44,489 nt of DNA from contig CAZWSE010000013.1 in the NCBI GenBank assembly GCA_964636575.1, forward strand, positions 1-44,489, written 5' to 3'. The notes under the pieces were generated by a model, which made no database searches, had not been told where the DNA came from, and saw only the letters and a program-made list of their open reading frames with translations. The position numbers and the translations under genes were made by a program. This DNA comes from CAZWSE01 sp964636575 (GTDB taxonomy: Bacteria > Pseudomonadota > Alphaproteobacteria > Rhodobacterales > Rhodobacteraceae). Shown one piece after another: positions 32,398 through 41,210 of the stretch (position 1 is its first letter; each line of letters opens with the position of its first letter).

Positions 32398-34088
32398 GCG
32401 ACATTGACCCGATAACGCTCGCCGTGCTGGCAGGTCGAATGGAACAGATCGCGGATGAAATGGACGCAACCCTGTTCCGCGCCGCCTTTAACCCGATCAT
32501 CGCAGAAGCCCACGACGCATCGCACGGCATCTACCACGCGACCAACGGGGACACGCTTGTGCAGGGCAAATCGGGGCTGCCGATCTTTGTCGGGGTCATG
32601 TCTTTTGCGGTCAAAGCAGTCATCGACAAGGCCGCCGAAAATGGCGATCTCGAAGACGGGGACATCTACATCTTCAACGACGCGCATCTCGGTGGAACGC
32701 ACCTGTCCGACATGCGGCTGGTACGGCCCTATTTCCACGACGGGAAACTATTCTGTTATCTGGCCAGCGTCGGGCACTGGCACGATGTCGGCGGGGCAGT
32801 GCCTGGCAACTACAACCCAGCGGCCACGGACGCATTTCAAGAAGCCTTTGTTCTGCCGCCCGTCCGGCTGGCCAAGGCGGGGGTCATCAACACCGACATC
32901 ATCGACATCCTGATGCGCAACACGCGGCTGCCACAGTCCGCGCAGGGGGATCTAAACGGCCAACTCGGTGCGCTCGATCTTGGGGTCACACGGCTCGATG
33001 AACTGCTGGCGGAATACGGGCCTCACACCGTTCGATCCGCCCTCGATGCGCTCGGAGATCGGGCGGAAACCTTGATGCAGTCTGAGCTAAGCAATCTCCC
33101 AGACGGAAGATGGGAGGCGACAGATTACCTCGACAACGACGGCATCACGGACGAAGCCCTGCCGATCAAAGTGGCGCTTGAAATCAAAGGCGACCGCATG
33201 GTGCTCGATTTCGAAGGGACAGCGCCACGCTGTGCAGGGCCGGTCAACATCGCCTTGCCCACGGCTGTCGCCACGGCCTATGTGGCGATCAAACACATCT
33301 TTCCCAGCCTGCCCGCCAACGCAGGTGTAATGCGCCCGATAGACGTGCGTATCCCCGACGGGTCCCTGTTGTCAGCCCCCTTTCCAGCGCCGGTGGGCGG
33401 GTATACCGAAACGATCCTACGTATGATCGACGTGATTTTTTCAGCCGCCAGCCAAGCCGCACCCGACAGGGTCGTGGCCAACGCATACGGCACGATCAAT
33501 GCGCTTTCCATTGCGGGCAAACGGTCAAACGGACAGCCTTGGGTGATGTTCAGCTTCTACGGCGGCGGGCACGGGGGATCGGCGACAGGCGACGGGCTCA
33601 ACCACGGCAACGCGCCCATCTCAACAGCCACAATCCCGCCAATGGAAATCTTGGAGGCCGCCTATCCGGTCATGTTCAAGCAATGGGCCTTACGCCCCGA
33701 CAGCGCAGGGGCAGGCACCCACCGTGGCGGGCTTGGGGCGGTCTACGAAATTGAAGTTCTCGAAGAAAACGGAGCAGAAGCCTTCCTGTTCGGTGAACGT
33801 GGATGCTACGCACCTCAAGGGGTGCAAGGCGGCGGCGAGGCCGCAAAGAACGTCTTTTCCTATGAACAAACAGACGGCTGGCATGCCCCGCCTTTGACCT
33901 CAAAAATGCGCGGGATCAAACTGACACAAGGCCAGTCCGTGCGGCTCGAAACACCAGGGGGCGGCGGGTACGGCCCAGCCTCTGACCGCAATGCGGCTGC
34001 CATTCAGCGCGACATTGATCTAGGCTATCTGTCCGAAGACCAAGCGACGACCGCCTATGGCCCCAACTGGCAGGAGCGCACGCAATGA
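32394..34088 (+). CDS. Hydantoinase B/oxoprolinase family protein (HyuB-like)
   Basis: A 564-residue HyuB-family subunit. It begins with the characteristic Asp-Pro-Ile-Thr-Leu-Ala-Val-Leu-Ala-Gly-Arg-Met-Glu-Gln-Ile and contains Ile-Phe-Asn-Asp-Ala-His-Leu-Gly-Gly-Thr-His, a His/Asp-rich segment likely to hold metal, and the Gly-rich C-terminal Glu-Thr-Pro-Gly-Gly-Gly-Gly-Tyr-Gly. Family complexes (ATP-dependent hydantoinase, 5-oxoprolinase, caprolactamase, acetophenone carboxylase) hydrolyse or carboxylate amides and ketones with ATP supplied by the HyuA partner. Here hyuB precedes hyuA and overlaps it by ATGA. The ring substrate is not predictable from sequence. Confidence 0.9.
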   Translation: MSDIDPITLAVLAGRMEQIADEMDATLFRAAFNPIIAEAHDASHGIYHATNGDTLVQGKSGLPIFVGVMSFAVKAVIDKAAENGDLEDGDIYIFNDAHLGGTHLSDMRLVRPYFHDGKLFCYLASVGHWHDVGGAVPGNYNPAATDAFQEAFVLPPVRLAKAGVINTDIIDILMRNTRLPQSAQGDLNGQLGALDLGVTRLDELLAEYGPHTVRSALDALGDRAETLMQSELSNLPDGRWEATDYLDNDGITDEALPIKVALEIKGDRMVLDFEGTAPRCAGPVNIALPTAVATAYVAIKHIFPSLPANAGVMRPIDVRIPDGSLLSAPFPAPVGGYTETILRMIDVIFSAASQAAPDRVVANAYGTINALSIAGKRSNGQPWVMFSFYGGGHGGSATGDGLNHGNAPISTATIPPMEILEAAYPVMFKQWALRPDSAGAGTHRGGLGAVYEIEVLEENGAEAFLFGERGCYAPQGVQGGGEAAKNVFSYEQTDGWHAPPLTSKMRGIKLTQGQSVRLETPGGGGYGPASDRNAAAIQRDIDLGYLSEDQATTAYGPNWQERTQ

Positions 34089-36142
34089 CCAAAATGATCG
34101 GCGTGGATGTCGGGGGCACGTTCACGGATGTTTTCGTGTTGGATGAAAGCACAGGCATAGCCGAAGTCGCCAAAGTTCCGACCACACGGCCGGATCAATC
34201 AGGCGGGTTCCTCGACGGGATCAACCAGCGGGTGTCTGACTTGTCATCGGCAGGCGTCGTGGTGCATGGGACCACCGCAGGCACCAATGCGCTGCTCGAA
34301 CGCAAAGGCGCTTTGGTCGGGGTGATCACCACGCAAGGCCTGCGCGATGTGTTGGAAATGCGTCGCAGGGATCGGCCCCGAACATGGGGGCTGCGCGGGG
34401 ATTTCGATCCGGTCGTCCCACGCAACCTACGGCTAGAAGTAGCCGAGCGCACACTGGCAGACGGCACCATCCGGCAAGCAGTAGACTTGGACGCCGTGCG
34501 CGACGCCGCGCAGAACTTGCTCGACCAAGGGTGCGCCTCAATCGCCGTGCTCTTTGCCAACGCCTACGCGAACCCATCGAACGAACAGGCCGCAGTCAAA
34601 GCTGTGCGCGACATCTGGCCCAACGCGCATGTGTCCGCGTCCTCTGAGATCTTGCCCGAAATCCGCGAATACGAACGGTTCTCGACGACAGCGCTCAACG
34701 CCTATTTGCAACCCGAAGTGTCCGGCTATCTGGACCGGTTGGAAACGGCTTTGACCAAAGGCGGGTTCAAGGGCGAGTTCATGATTGTACAATCAAATGG
34801 CGGGGTTATGGGCGTGGATACGGCCTGCCAACTGCCTGTGCGCACAGCCTTGTCCGGACCTGCGGCAGGGGTGATCGCGGCCGGCTACATCGCCAGTTGC
34901 GCAGGCTTTCCAGATGTCATCACAGGCGACATGGGCGGAACCAGCTTTGATGTTTCACTGGTTGCGAACGGGCAGTCCATGCTGTCGCCACAAACCTCGA
35001 TTGACTTCGGGATGGTGGTACGAACACCCATGATCGAAATCACGACCATCGGGGCAGGCGGCGGGTCTATCGCTTGGGTCGATAAGGGCGGGTTGCTGAA
35101 CATCGGACCTGAAAGTGCAGGCTCGAACCCCGGGCCTGTCGCCTACGGGCTTGGCAACACAAGACCGACGGTAACCGATGCCAACGTGGTACTCGGGCGC
35201 ATTGATCCGGATAATCCGATTGGAGGCAAGCTGGAACGGCTCGACGTCGATGCGGCGCGCGCAGCGATCCTTGAACACGTGGGAACACCGCTCAACCTTG
35301 ATGCAGAACAAGCGGCAGAAGCGATTTTACGGGTCGCGAACTCTCGCATGGCAGGGGCCTTGAGGCTGGTCAGTATCGAACGGGGGTTTGATCCAAAACG
35401 GTTCGCCTTCATGCCTTTCGGCGGGGGCGGCGCGTTGCATGCAGGGGCGATGCTGGCCGAGGTCGGGATCGGTCGCGCTATCGTACCGCGCTATCCGGGT
35501 GTGACCTCAGCCATGGGTTGCGTGATCGCGGACATGCGGCAGGATTTCGTGCAAACGATCAACGCGATGGTCGACGGGTTAGACACCTCGGCGATGGCTG
35601 CATTCATGCAAACCCACGTAGATCAGGGCATGGCTTTGCTAAAGGCATCGAACACCACATTTGAGGCCCGTGACCTGACCTTTGAATTGGACATGGCCTA
35701 TCTGGGACAAACGCACACAGTTTCAGTGCCCCTGTCAATTTCTGTCAGTAATGGAAAGGTCAAAGCGCCAACACAGGAAGAGATCGGAACAGCCTTCGAT
35801 AACACCTATCAAGCGACCTACGGCAGACTGTTGAAGAACGGTGTCCGGCGGGTGATGAACCTGCGCACAGCGGTAATAGGACGACGACCAAAGTTCGATC
35901 TTTCGACGCTCGCTCCGGCAAAAGGAAAACCAGAAAGCGCGCACAAAGGTACGCGACAAGTACACTTCGGCAACAAATGGCATGATACCGCAATCTACAA
36001 CCGGCTGGACTTGCCCGTGGGTGCAATCATTGCAGGGCCAGCTATATTGGAACAACCCGACACAACCGTTCTGATCGAACCGAACCTGATCGGAACAGTG
36101 GACGATTTCGGCAACACAATCATTACTGCGAAAGAGGGCTAA
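34085..36142 (+). CDS. Hydantoinase/oxoprolinase family protein (HyuA-like, ATP-binding)
   Basis: A 685-residue HyuA-family subunit. The N-terminal Gly-Val-Asp-Val-Gly-Gly-Thr-Phe-Thr-Asp-Val is the actin/ASKHA-type phosphate motif. His-Gly-Thr-Thr-Ala-Gly-Thr-Asn-Ala-Leu-Leu-Glu and the Asp-Met-Gly-Gly-Thr-Ser-Phe-Asp-Val second phosphate motif follow, then Pro-Phe-Gly-Gly-Gly-Gly-Ala-Leu-His. With HyuB it would cleave a cyclic amide using ATP. Length is usual for the family. The next gene begins 3 nt after the stop. Confidence 0.92.
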   Translation: MTKMIGVDVGGTFTDVFVLDESTGIAEVAKVPTTRPDQSGGFLDGINQRVSDLSSAGVVVHGTTAGTNALLERKGALVGVITTQGLRDVLEMRRRDRPRTWGLRGDFDPVVPRNLRLEVAERTLADGTIRQAVDLDAVRDAAQNLLDQGCASIAVLFANAYANPSNEQAAVKAVRDIWPNAHVSASSEILPEIREYERFSTTALNAYLQPEVSGYLDRLETALTKGGFKGEFMIVQSNGGVMGVDTACQLPVRTALSGPAAGVIAAGYIASCAGFPDVITGDMGGTSFDVSLVANGQSMLSPQTSIDFGMVVRTPMIEITTIGAGGGSIAWVDKGGLLNIGPESAGSNPGPVAYGLGNTRPTVTDANVVLGRIDPDNPIGGKLERLDVDAARAAILEHVGTPLNLDAEQAAEAILRVANSRMAGALRLVSIERGFDPKRFAFMPFGGGGALHAGAMLAEVGIGRAIVPRYPGVTSAMGCVIADMRQDFVQTINAMVDGLDTSAMAAFMQTHVDQGMALLKASNTTFEARDLTFELDMAYLGQTHTVSVPLSISVSNGKVKAPTQEEIGTAFDNTYQATYGRLLKNGVRRVMNLRTAVIGRRPKFDLSTLAPAKGKPESAHKGTRQVHFGNKWHDTAIYNRLDLPVGAIIAGPAILEQPDTTVLIEPNLIGTVDDFGNTIITAKEG

Positions 36143-36145
36143 GCA

Positions 36146-36766
36146 ATGGCAGACCTGACGCATATCGACCCGCAACGAACGGCCTTGCTGACCATTGATC
36201 TGCAAAACGACTTTCTGCATCCGGAAGGGGCCTATGGGCGGGCGGGCCAAGGGGCCGACAGCATCAAGGCTCTGCCAGACAGGATCAAACCGCTTGCAGA
36301 TGCGTTGCGATCCAAAGGCGGCACCTACGTGTCAGCGCAGTTTACGCTGGTGCCCGGTCCAAAGGGTGAGCCGCTGATCGCGCCACATCTCAAACAGTTA
36401 CGACCCTTCCTGACCAAAGGTGATTTTGCACCCGGCGGGTTCGGGCACAGCGTCGTCGATACATTGAAACCTGCGGACTACACGATCGAAAAAGTGGCCT
36501 ACTCGGCATTCTATCAAACACGGTTGGAATACATCCTGCGAGCGCTCGACATTGATACGATCATCATCGGTGGGATCGTCACAAACGGGGGCGTTGCTTC
36601 GACCCTGCGCGACGCCCATCTACGCAACATCGATACGGTTCTGCTCAGTGACGGATGTGCAGCGTTCAAGCCTGAGGTGCACGAGGCAACGCTGATCTCG
36701 CTCGGATCGCTCGGGTCGCAAGCAACCTGTGCAGAGGTCACAAATATGATTGAGGGATCGGCATGA
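36146..36766 (+). CDS. Isochorismatase-fold hydrolase lacking the nucleophilic Cys
   Basis: A 206-residue isochorismatase/cysteine-hydrolase family protein. The first two catalytic positions are present: Asp18 in Thr-Ile-Asp-Leu-Gln-Asn-Asp-Phe and Lys116 in Ile-Glu-Lys-Val-Ala-Tyr-Ser-Ala-Phe. The third, a Cys in amidases such as nicotinamidase or N-carbamoylsarcosine amidase (Thr-Asn-x-Cys-Val), is Gly149 here (Thr146-Asn-Gly-Gly149-Val). EntB-type isochorismatases also have Gly at this place and hydrolyse a vinyl ether by acid catalysis, so amide cleavage is doubtful. The codons at 36581-36595 confirm the replacement. Its start is 3 nt after the HyuA stop and its own stop overlaps the lyase start. 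Confidence 0.82.
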   Translation: MADLTHIDPQRTALLTIDLQNDFLHPEGAYGRAGQGADSIKALPDRIKPLADALRSKGGTYVSAQFTLVPGPKGEPLIAPHLKQLRPFLTKGDFAPGGFGHSVVDTLKPADYTIEKVAYSAFYQTRLEYILRALDIDTIIIGGIVTNGGVASTLRDAHLRNIDTVLLSDGCAAFKPEVHEATLISLGSLGSQATCAEVTNMIEGSA

Positions 36767-37614
36767 GCCTACGTGATCGACTGAGCAAATCTAAAATTCT
36801 GCTGACCCCCGGGGTCTATGACGGATTGACCGCGGCCCTGGCAGATCAAGCGGGTTTCGAGGCGCTTTACCTGTCCGGCGCGGCGGTGGCTTACACGCGA
36901 TTGGGCAGGCCCGACATTGGTCTGACATCGGTAAGTGAAATGACAGACACAATGGCTTTGATCGCTGACCGCACGGACAAACCTGTGATCATTGATGCCG
37001 ACACAGGGTTCGGCAATGCACTGAACGCACAACGCACGATGCGCCAATACGAACGGGCAGGGGCAGCGGCACTGCAAGTCGAAGACCAGACCTTTCCGAA
37101 ACGATGCGGCCACTTGCAAGACAAGACACTCATTCCAGCGGGCGAGATGGTGGGCAAGATCAAAGCCATGACCGACGCACGCAAACTCGACACACTGATC
37201 ATCGCGCGCACCGATGCAATCGGGGTCGAAGGATTCAATGCGGCGCTTGATCGGGCCGAAGCATATAAAGAGGCTGGCGCAGACGTGCTTTTCATCGAAG
37301 CGCCGCGCACGGACGCAGAACTGGGCGATATCGCAAAGCGGTTCAAAGGCCGTATCCCGCTGCTTGCGAACATGGTCGAAGGCGGTGAAACACCCATTTC
37401 ATCAGCAGACCAGTTGCAAACGGTGGGGTTCGATATCGTAATCTTTCCAGGTGGCATTGTGCGGGCCTTGGCCAAGACAGCGGCAGCCTATTTTGAAAGT
37501 CTGCATGCCAATGGATCAAACAAACCCTTTGCAGATCGGATGCATGATTTCGGCAGTCTGAACGAAGCGATTGGAACTGGCGAAATGCTCAAACAGGGGC
37601 AGCAATACGAATGA
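36763..37614 (+). CDS. Isocitrate lyase/PEP mutase family lyase
   Basis: A 283-residue member of the ICL/PEPM superfamily. The TIM-barrel metal and substrate residues are visible: Leu-Ser-Gly-Ala-Ala (38-42), Asp78-Ala-Asp80 and Glu107 (Val-Glu-Asp-Gln). The loop Lys113-Arg-Cys115-Gly-His117 carries the catalytic Cys. That Cys-Gly-His loop is found in true C-C lyases (isocitrate, 2-methylisocitrate and 2,3-dimethylmalate lyases) and not in PEP mutase or oxaloacetate decarboxylase. It would cleave a 2-substituted malate-like acid into pyruvate (or glyoxylate) and a second acid. With a LeuCD-like hydratase next door, dimethylmalate-like substrates are attractive but unproven. Overlaps both neighbours by ATGA. 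Confidence 0.88.
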   Translation: MSLRDRLSKSKILLTPGVYDGLTAALADQAGFEALYLSGAAVAYTRLGRPDIGLTSVSEMTDTMALIADRTDKPVIIDADTGFGNALNAQRTMRQYERAGAAALQVEDQTFPKRCGHLQDKTLIPAGEMVGKIKAMTDARKLDTLIIARTDAIGVEGFNAALDRAEAYKEAGADVLFIEAPRTDAELGDIAKRFKGRIPLLANMVEGGETPISSADQLQTVGFDIVIFPGGIVRALAKTAAAYFESLHANGSNKPFADRMHDFGSLNEAIGTGEMLKQGQQYE

Positions 37615-38981
37615 GCGTTGGGCCCTCACCCGATCATTATGACCTAAGCGTTGAGACGCTGATCATCGGGGCGGGTGCCTGCGGGCTGATTGCGGCCTTG
37701 GCAGCACATGAAGCCGGTCAAGAGGTTTTGGTGATTGAAGCAGACGCGGTGCCATCAGGGTCCACAGCGCTCAGCGCCGGATTGATCCCAGCGGCTGGGA
37801 CGCGGTTGCAAAAAGAGGCGGGGATTAAAGATAGCACATCGCAATTCGCGGATGACATCCAAGCCAAGGCCAAAGGTGAGAACGATGCGGGTTATGTGCA
37901 CGCAATGGCGCAGGGCGCTGGCCCGGCTATTGACTGGTTGTGTGGCACCTACGGATTGCCCTTTTCACTGGTCACGAACTTTGACTATCCGGGACATTCG
38001 GCGCGGCGGATGCACGGGCTGCCAACTCGATCAGGGGCGGAACTGATCAATGCCTTGCGGACAACGGTTGAGACCGCAGGCATAGACATCATCTGCGAAC
38101 GCCGCGCGGTGAAGCTGTTTCATACAGGACGAATGATAGACGGCGTTCAAACCGAATTGCCCGATGGATCGACCGAACGGGTAGCCTGCCGCAAGCTGAT
38201 CCTTGCCTGCAACGGGTACGGTGGCAATCGGCAGATGGTGCACAAGCATATGCCACAAATCGAGAACGGTCTTTGGTTCGGACATGATGGCAACAAGGGC
38301 GACGCAGTGATCTGGGGGCAGGCCTTGGGGGCCGCAACCAAGCATCTGGGGGCGTTTCAGGGACACGGAAATGTTGCCCACCCTCATGGCGTATTGATCA
38401 CTTGGGCAGTGATCACCCAAGGCGGGGTACAAGTAAACTTGGACGGAGACAGGTTTTGGGATGAAAGTCAGGGCTATTCCGAGGCCGCCCAATATGTGTT
38501 GTCTCAACCCGATGGCGTCGCATGGGCGATTTTTGACGACCGCATTGCAGCGACCGCGCGACAGTTCCAAGATTTCAAAGATGCAGAAGCCCAAGGTGCT
38601 GTGAAAACGGCGAACTCGATTGCGGAACTGGCGGATGTAACAGGGTTGCCGGTTGAGAGGTTGTCACAGACTTTGGCGCGTATTCCCGTGAACGGCACTG
38701 ATACATTTGGCCGACGCTTTGGGGATGTTCCGCTGAGACCACCCTTTAACGCGGTGAAAGTCACTGGTGCTCTGTTCCACACCCAAGGCGGGCTAAACGT
38801 CACTGCCCAAGGCAGGGTTCTCCACGCGGACGGTGCGCCATTTCCAAATCTCTTTGCCGCAGGGGGCGCCGCTGTGGGGGTGTCCGGCTCTGCCGATGCC
38901 GGTTACCTGTCCGGAAACGGTTTGCTGTCTGCCCTTGTTTTGGGCCGCGCCGCAGGAGCCGCTGACACAACACCCCAATAG
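37611..38981 (+). CDS. FAD-dependent oxidoreductase (fumarate-reductase flavoprotein-like)
   Basis: A 456-residue flavoprotein of the FAD_binding_2 group, which includes fumarate reductase, tricarballylate dehydrogenase and 3-ketosteroid dehydrogenase. The dinucleotide motif is Ile-Ile-Gly-Ala-Gly-Ala-Cys-Gly-Leu (18-26), and the C-terminal Phe-Ala-Ala-Gly-Gly-Ala-Ala-Val-Gly-Val-Ser-Gly-Ser segment closes the FAD site. A His-Thr-Gln-Gly-Gly-Leu motif late in the chain matches the family. It should move hydride to or from the C=C or C-C bond of a dicarboxylic intermediate. The ATG overlaps the lyase stop. No signal or membrane anchor, so cytoplasmic. Confidence 0.88.
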   Translation: MSVGPSPDHYDLSVETLIIGAGACGLIAALAAHEAGQEVLVIEADAVPSGSTALSAGLIPAAGTRLQKEAGIKDSTSQFADDIQAKAKGENDAGYVHAMAQGAGPAIDWLCGTYGLPFSLVTNFDYPGHSARRMHGLPTRSGAELINALRTTVETAGIDIICERRAVKLFHTGRMIDGVQTELPDGSTERVACRKLILACNGYGGNRQMVHKHMPQIENGLWFGHDGNKGDAVIWGQALGAATKHLGAFQGHGNVAHPHGVLITWAVITQGGVQVNLDGDRFWDESQGYSEAAQYVLSQPDGVAWAIFDDRIAATARQFQDFKDAEAQGAVKTANSIAELADVTGLPVERLSQTLARIPVNGTDTFGRRFGDVPLRPPFNAVKVTGALFHTQGGLNVTAQGRVLHADGAPFPNLFAAGGAAVGVSGSADAGYLSGNGLLSALVLGRAAGAADTTPQ

Positions 38982-39010
38982 ACAGCGTTCCGCTGACGAC
39001 ATTCTTTATG

Positions 39011-39045
39011 CCTCCGGCGGAGGTATTTTTCCAAGAAGAACGATG
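39011..39045 (+). terminator. Hairpin plus T-run within the operon; related repeat copy D
   Basis: CCTCC-GGC-GGAGG (39011-39023) forms a 5-bp, 3-nt-loop hairpin, followed by TATTTTT and then CCAAGAAGAACGATG. It lies 30 bp after the FAD-protein stop and 70 bp before the MFS start, so it may attenuate readthrough into the transporter gene. Its tail resembles the GTATTTTT part of copies A-C. Confidence 0.55.
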
Positions 39046-39090
39046 CGCCTGAGCCTATACAATCACCTTGTCCCCCCATAGCCTCCGCCC

Positions 39091-40311
39091 ATGACACCTG
39101 CGTTTCAACACGACGGCAGCGCCTCTTGGATTAGGCTGTGCATCACCCTTGCAGTTGGGGTGGTTGCCAATGCGGGTATGTGGGCGATCATTGTGATTAT
39201 GCCCGCTGTCGAGGCCGAGTTTGGTGCCGGTCGGGCATTGGCGACATTGCCATACACCACCACCATGGTTGGTTTTGCGCTGGGCAATTTGCTGATCGGG
39301 AAGATTGTCGACCGGCTTGGGATGACGACTGCCTTGATCGGGACGGCGATCACGATTGCCATTGGTTACGGTCTCGCCATGGTCAGTTCCAACATTTACG
39401 CACTTTCGTGTATTCAGTTCTTTATCGGGCTGGGAACTGCAGTCGGCTTTGGGCCTTTGATCGCGGATATATCTCATTGGTTTTTGAAACGGCGCGGGAT
39501 TGCTGTCGCGATTGCAGCGAGCGGGAACTATCTGTCGGGCGCTGTTTGGCCGATGCTCTTGGCGGGTGTTCTGGCCGATCAGGGGTGGCAAGCCGTTTAT
39601 GGTGTTCTTGCCGTGGTTTCGATCGTCGGGATGATCCCGCTGGCCTTGCTGTTGCGTGCGCGGGTCCCTGACGATGCCCATGGGCAGGCAGAAGCGGCAG
39701 CCGCTTTGAATACCAGATCAGCGGGGCTGTCCCCACGGGCGTTGCAGTATTTGTTGGGGTTTGCGGGGGTGGCGTGTTGTGTGGCCATGTCGATGCCACA
39801 GGTTCACATCGTGGCCTACTGCGTCGGGCTGGGATACGGGCCAGCCGTGGGTGCGCAGATGTTGTCATTGATGCTGCTCGGCGGGGTCGTGTCGCGGGTG
39901 ATTTCGGGGATCGTGGCGGACTATTTGGGCGGTGTCAGAACCCTGCTGATTGGATCAATTCTACAAACCATCGGGCTTATTTTGTACCTGCCCTATGACG
40001 GGATGGCGTCGCTTTATGTGATCAGCTTGATCTTCGGGCTCAGTCAGGGAGGGATCGTCCCAAGCTATGCTTTGGTTGTGCGGGAATACATGCCCGCGCG
40101 CGAGGCAGGGGCGCGGGTTGGGTTCGTGCTGATGCTGACCATTTTGGGCATGGCTTTGGGCGGCTGGATGAGCGGCTGGATCTATCAGATGTCAGGCAGC
40201 TATCAATGGGCGTTCCTAAACGGGATCATCTGGAACCTTGCCAATATCGCAATCATGCTCTGGTTATTGGGGCGGACGCGGCCAAAACAACCGACATTGC
40301 AAGCGGCCTAA
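39091..40311 (+). CDS. MFS transporter (OFA-like carboxylate carrier)
   Basis: A 406-residue major-facilitator protein with about 12 hydrophobic segments, for example around 13-35, 47-66, 75-95, 101-123, 134-157, 166-187, then after a charged loop 215-390. The Asp-Arg-Leu-Gly-Met motif (about 74-80) matches the MFS loop-2 signature, and the Gly-rich fourth and fifth helices are typical. Composition suggests the OFA or related group that carries organic anions, so it may import the substrate of the neighbouring catabolic genes. It is the last gene of the operon, probably behind a partial terminator. There is no good ribosome site before ATG 39091. The TAA stop shares CTAA with the convergent trhO stop. 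Confidence 0.88.
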   Translation: MTPAFQHDGSASWIRLCITLAVGVVANAGMWAIIVIMPAVEAEFGAGRALATLPYTTTMVGFALGNLLIGKIVDRLGMTTALIGTAITIAIGYGLAMVSSNIYALSCIQFFIGLGTAVGFGPLIADISHWFLKRRGIAVAIAASGNYLSGAVWPMLLAGVLADQGWQAVYGVLAVVSIVGMIPLALLLRARVPDDAHGQAEAAAALNTRSAGLSPRALQYLLGFAGVACCVAMSMPQVHIVAYCVGLGYGPAVGAQMLSLMLLGGVVSRVISGIVADYLGGVRTLLIGSILQTIGLILYLPYDGMASLYVISLIFGLSQGGIVPSYALVVREYMPAREAGARVGFVLMLTILGMALGGWMSGWIYQMSGSYQWAFLNGIIWNLANIAIMLWLLGRTRPKQPTLQAA

Positions 40312-41210
40312 GACCTGTAGTGAACCTCGCCGCGGGCGCGGGCCAAGGCCATCTGGTGTTGACGCTCTCGGAAGCGGTCTTTGTCTGCCTCAGAGGTTTC
40401 ATCGACACATTGGTGACAGGACACGCCCATCTCATAGCCTGGCCGAGAAGCATCTTCGGGAAGGATCGGGCGGCGGCATCCATGACACAGCACATGCGGG
40501 CCTTCTTCTAACCCATGTCCAACAGAGACACGGTTATCAAAGACAAAGCACTCGCCTTGCCAAGTGCTGTCTTCTTTCGGGACCTCTTCGAGGTACTTCA
40601 GAATACCACCTTTTAGATGGAACACATCTTCGACACCTTGGCCAAGCAGGTAATTGGTCGATTTCTCGCAGCGAATACCGCCAGTGCAGAACATCGCGAT
40701 CTTTTTGTTGTGGAAGCGGTGCTTGTTGGCTTCCCACCAGGCCGGAAACTCGCTGAAGCTTTTGGTGGCAGGGTCGACGGCACCGTCGAAAGTACCGATT
40801 GAAACCTCATAATCATTGCGGGTGTCGATGACGGCAACATCAGGGGATGCGATCAATGCGTTCCAGTCAGTGGGGTCAACGTAGTGACCGACACTGGCTT
40901 GCGGATCGACATCAGGTTGCCCCATCGTGACGATTTCGCGCTTGATACGGACTTTCATTTTGCCAAAGGGAGCGTCCTGAGACGACGCTTCTTTCCAGTC
41001 CAGATCAGAACACCCGGGCAGGGTTTTGATATGGGCGATCACAGTATCTATTCCGGGGCGGGGTCCGGCGATTGTTCCGTTTATACCTTCGGCCGCCAGC
41101 AAAAGGGTGCCTTGGACGTCGTTTGACTGACACAGATCCAGCAAGGGGCCCTGAATGGCTTCAAGATCCGTAAAGCGGGTGAAGTGGTAGAGAGCTGCAA
41201 TCGTATACAT
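40308..41210 (-). CDS. trhO: tRNA uridine(34) hydroxylase TrhO (rhodanese-like)
   Basis: A 300-residue rhodanese-domain protein of the UPF0176/YceA family, which hydroxylates U34 of tRNAs with oxygen and prephenate-derived chemistry. The active-site loop is Cys175-Thr-Gly-Gly-Ile-Arg-Cys181 in Ala-Met-Phe-Cys. The N-terminal acylphosphatase-like part includes Glu-Gly-Ile-Asn-Gly-Thr, and the C-terminal Cys-His-Gly-Cys and Cys-His-Gln-Cys pairs form a small metal-binding tail. Length and motifs match the family. The start is ATG 41210. It faces the MFS gene and diverges from the Hint-domain gene. Confidence 0.93.
   Translation of the reverse strand: MYTIAALYHFTRFTDLEAIQGPLLDLCQSNDVQGTLLLAAEGINGTIAGPRPGIDTVIAHIKTLPGCSDLDWKEASSQDAPFGKMKVRIKREIVTMGQPDVDPQASVGHYVDPTDWNALIASPDVAVIDTRNDYEVSIGTFDGAVDPATKSFSEFPAWWEANKHRFHNKKIAMFCTGGIRCEKSTNYLLGQGVEDVFHLKGGILKYLEEVPKEDSTWQGECFVFDNRVSVGHGLEEGPHVLCHGCRRPILPEDASRPGYEMGVSCHQCVDETSEADKDRFRERQHQMALARARGEVHYRS

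Noticed and set aside
32394..36766. hyuB-hyuA-isochorismatase as the creatinine-derived N-methylhydantoin pathway
   Set aside because: The third protein lacks the Cys of N-carbamoylsarcosine amidase, there is no sarcosine oxidase nearby, and the remaining genes fit a dicarboxylate route better.
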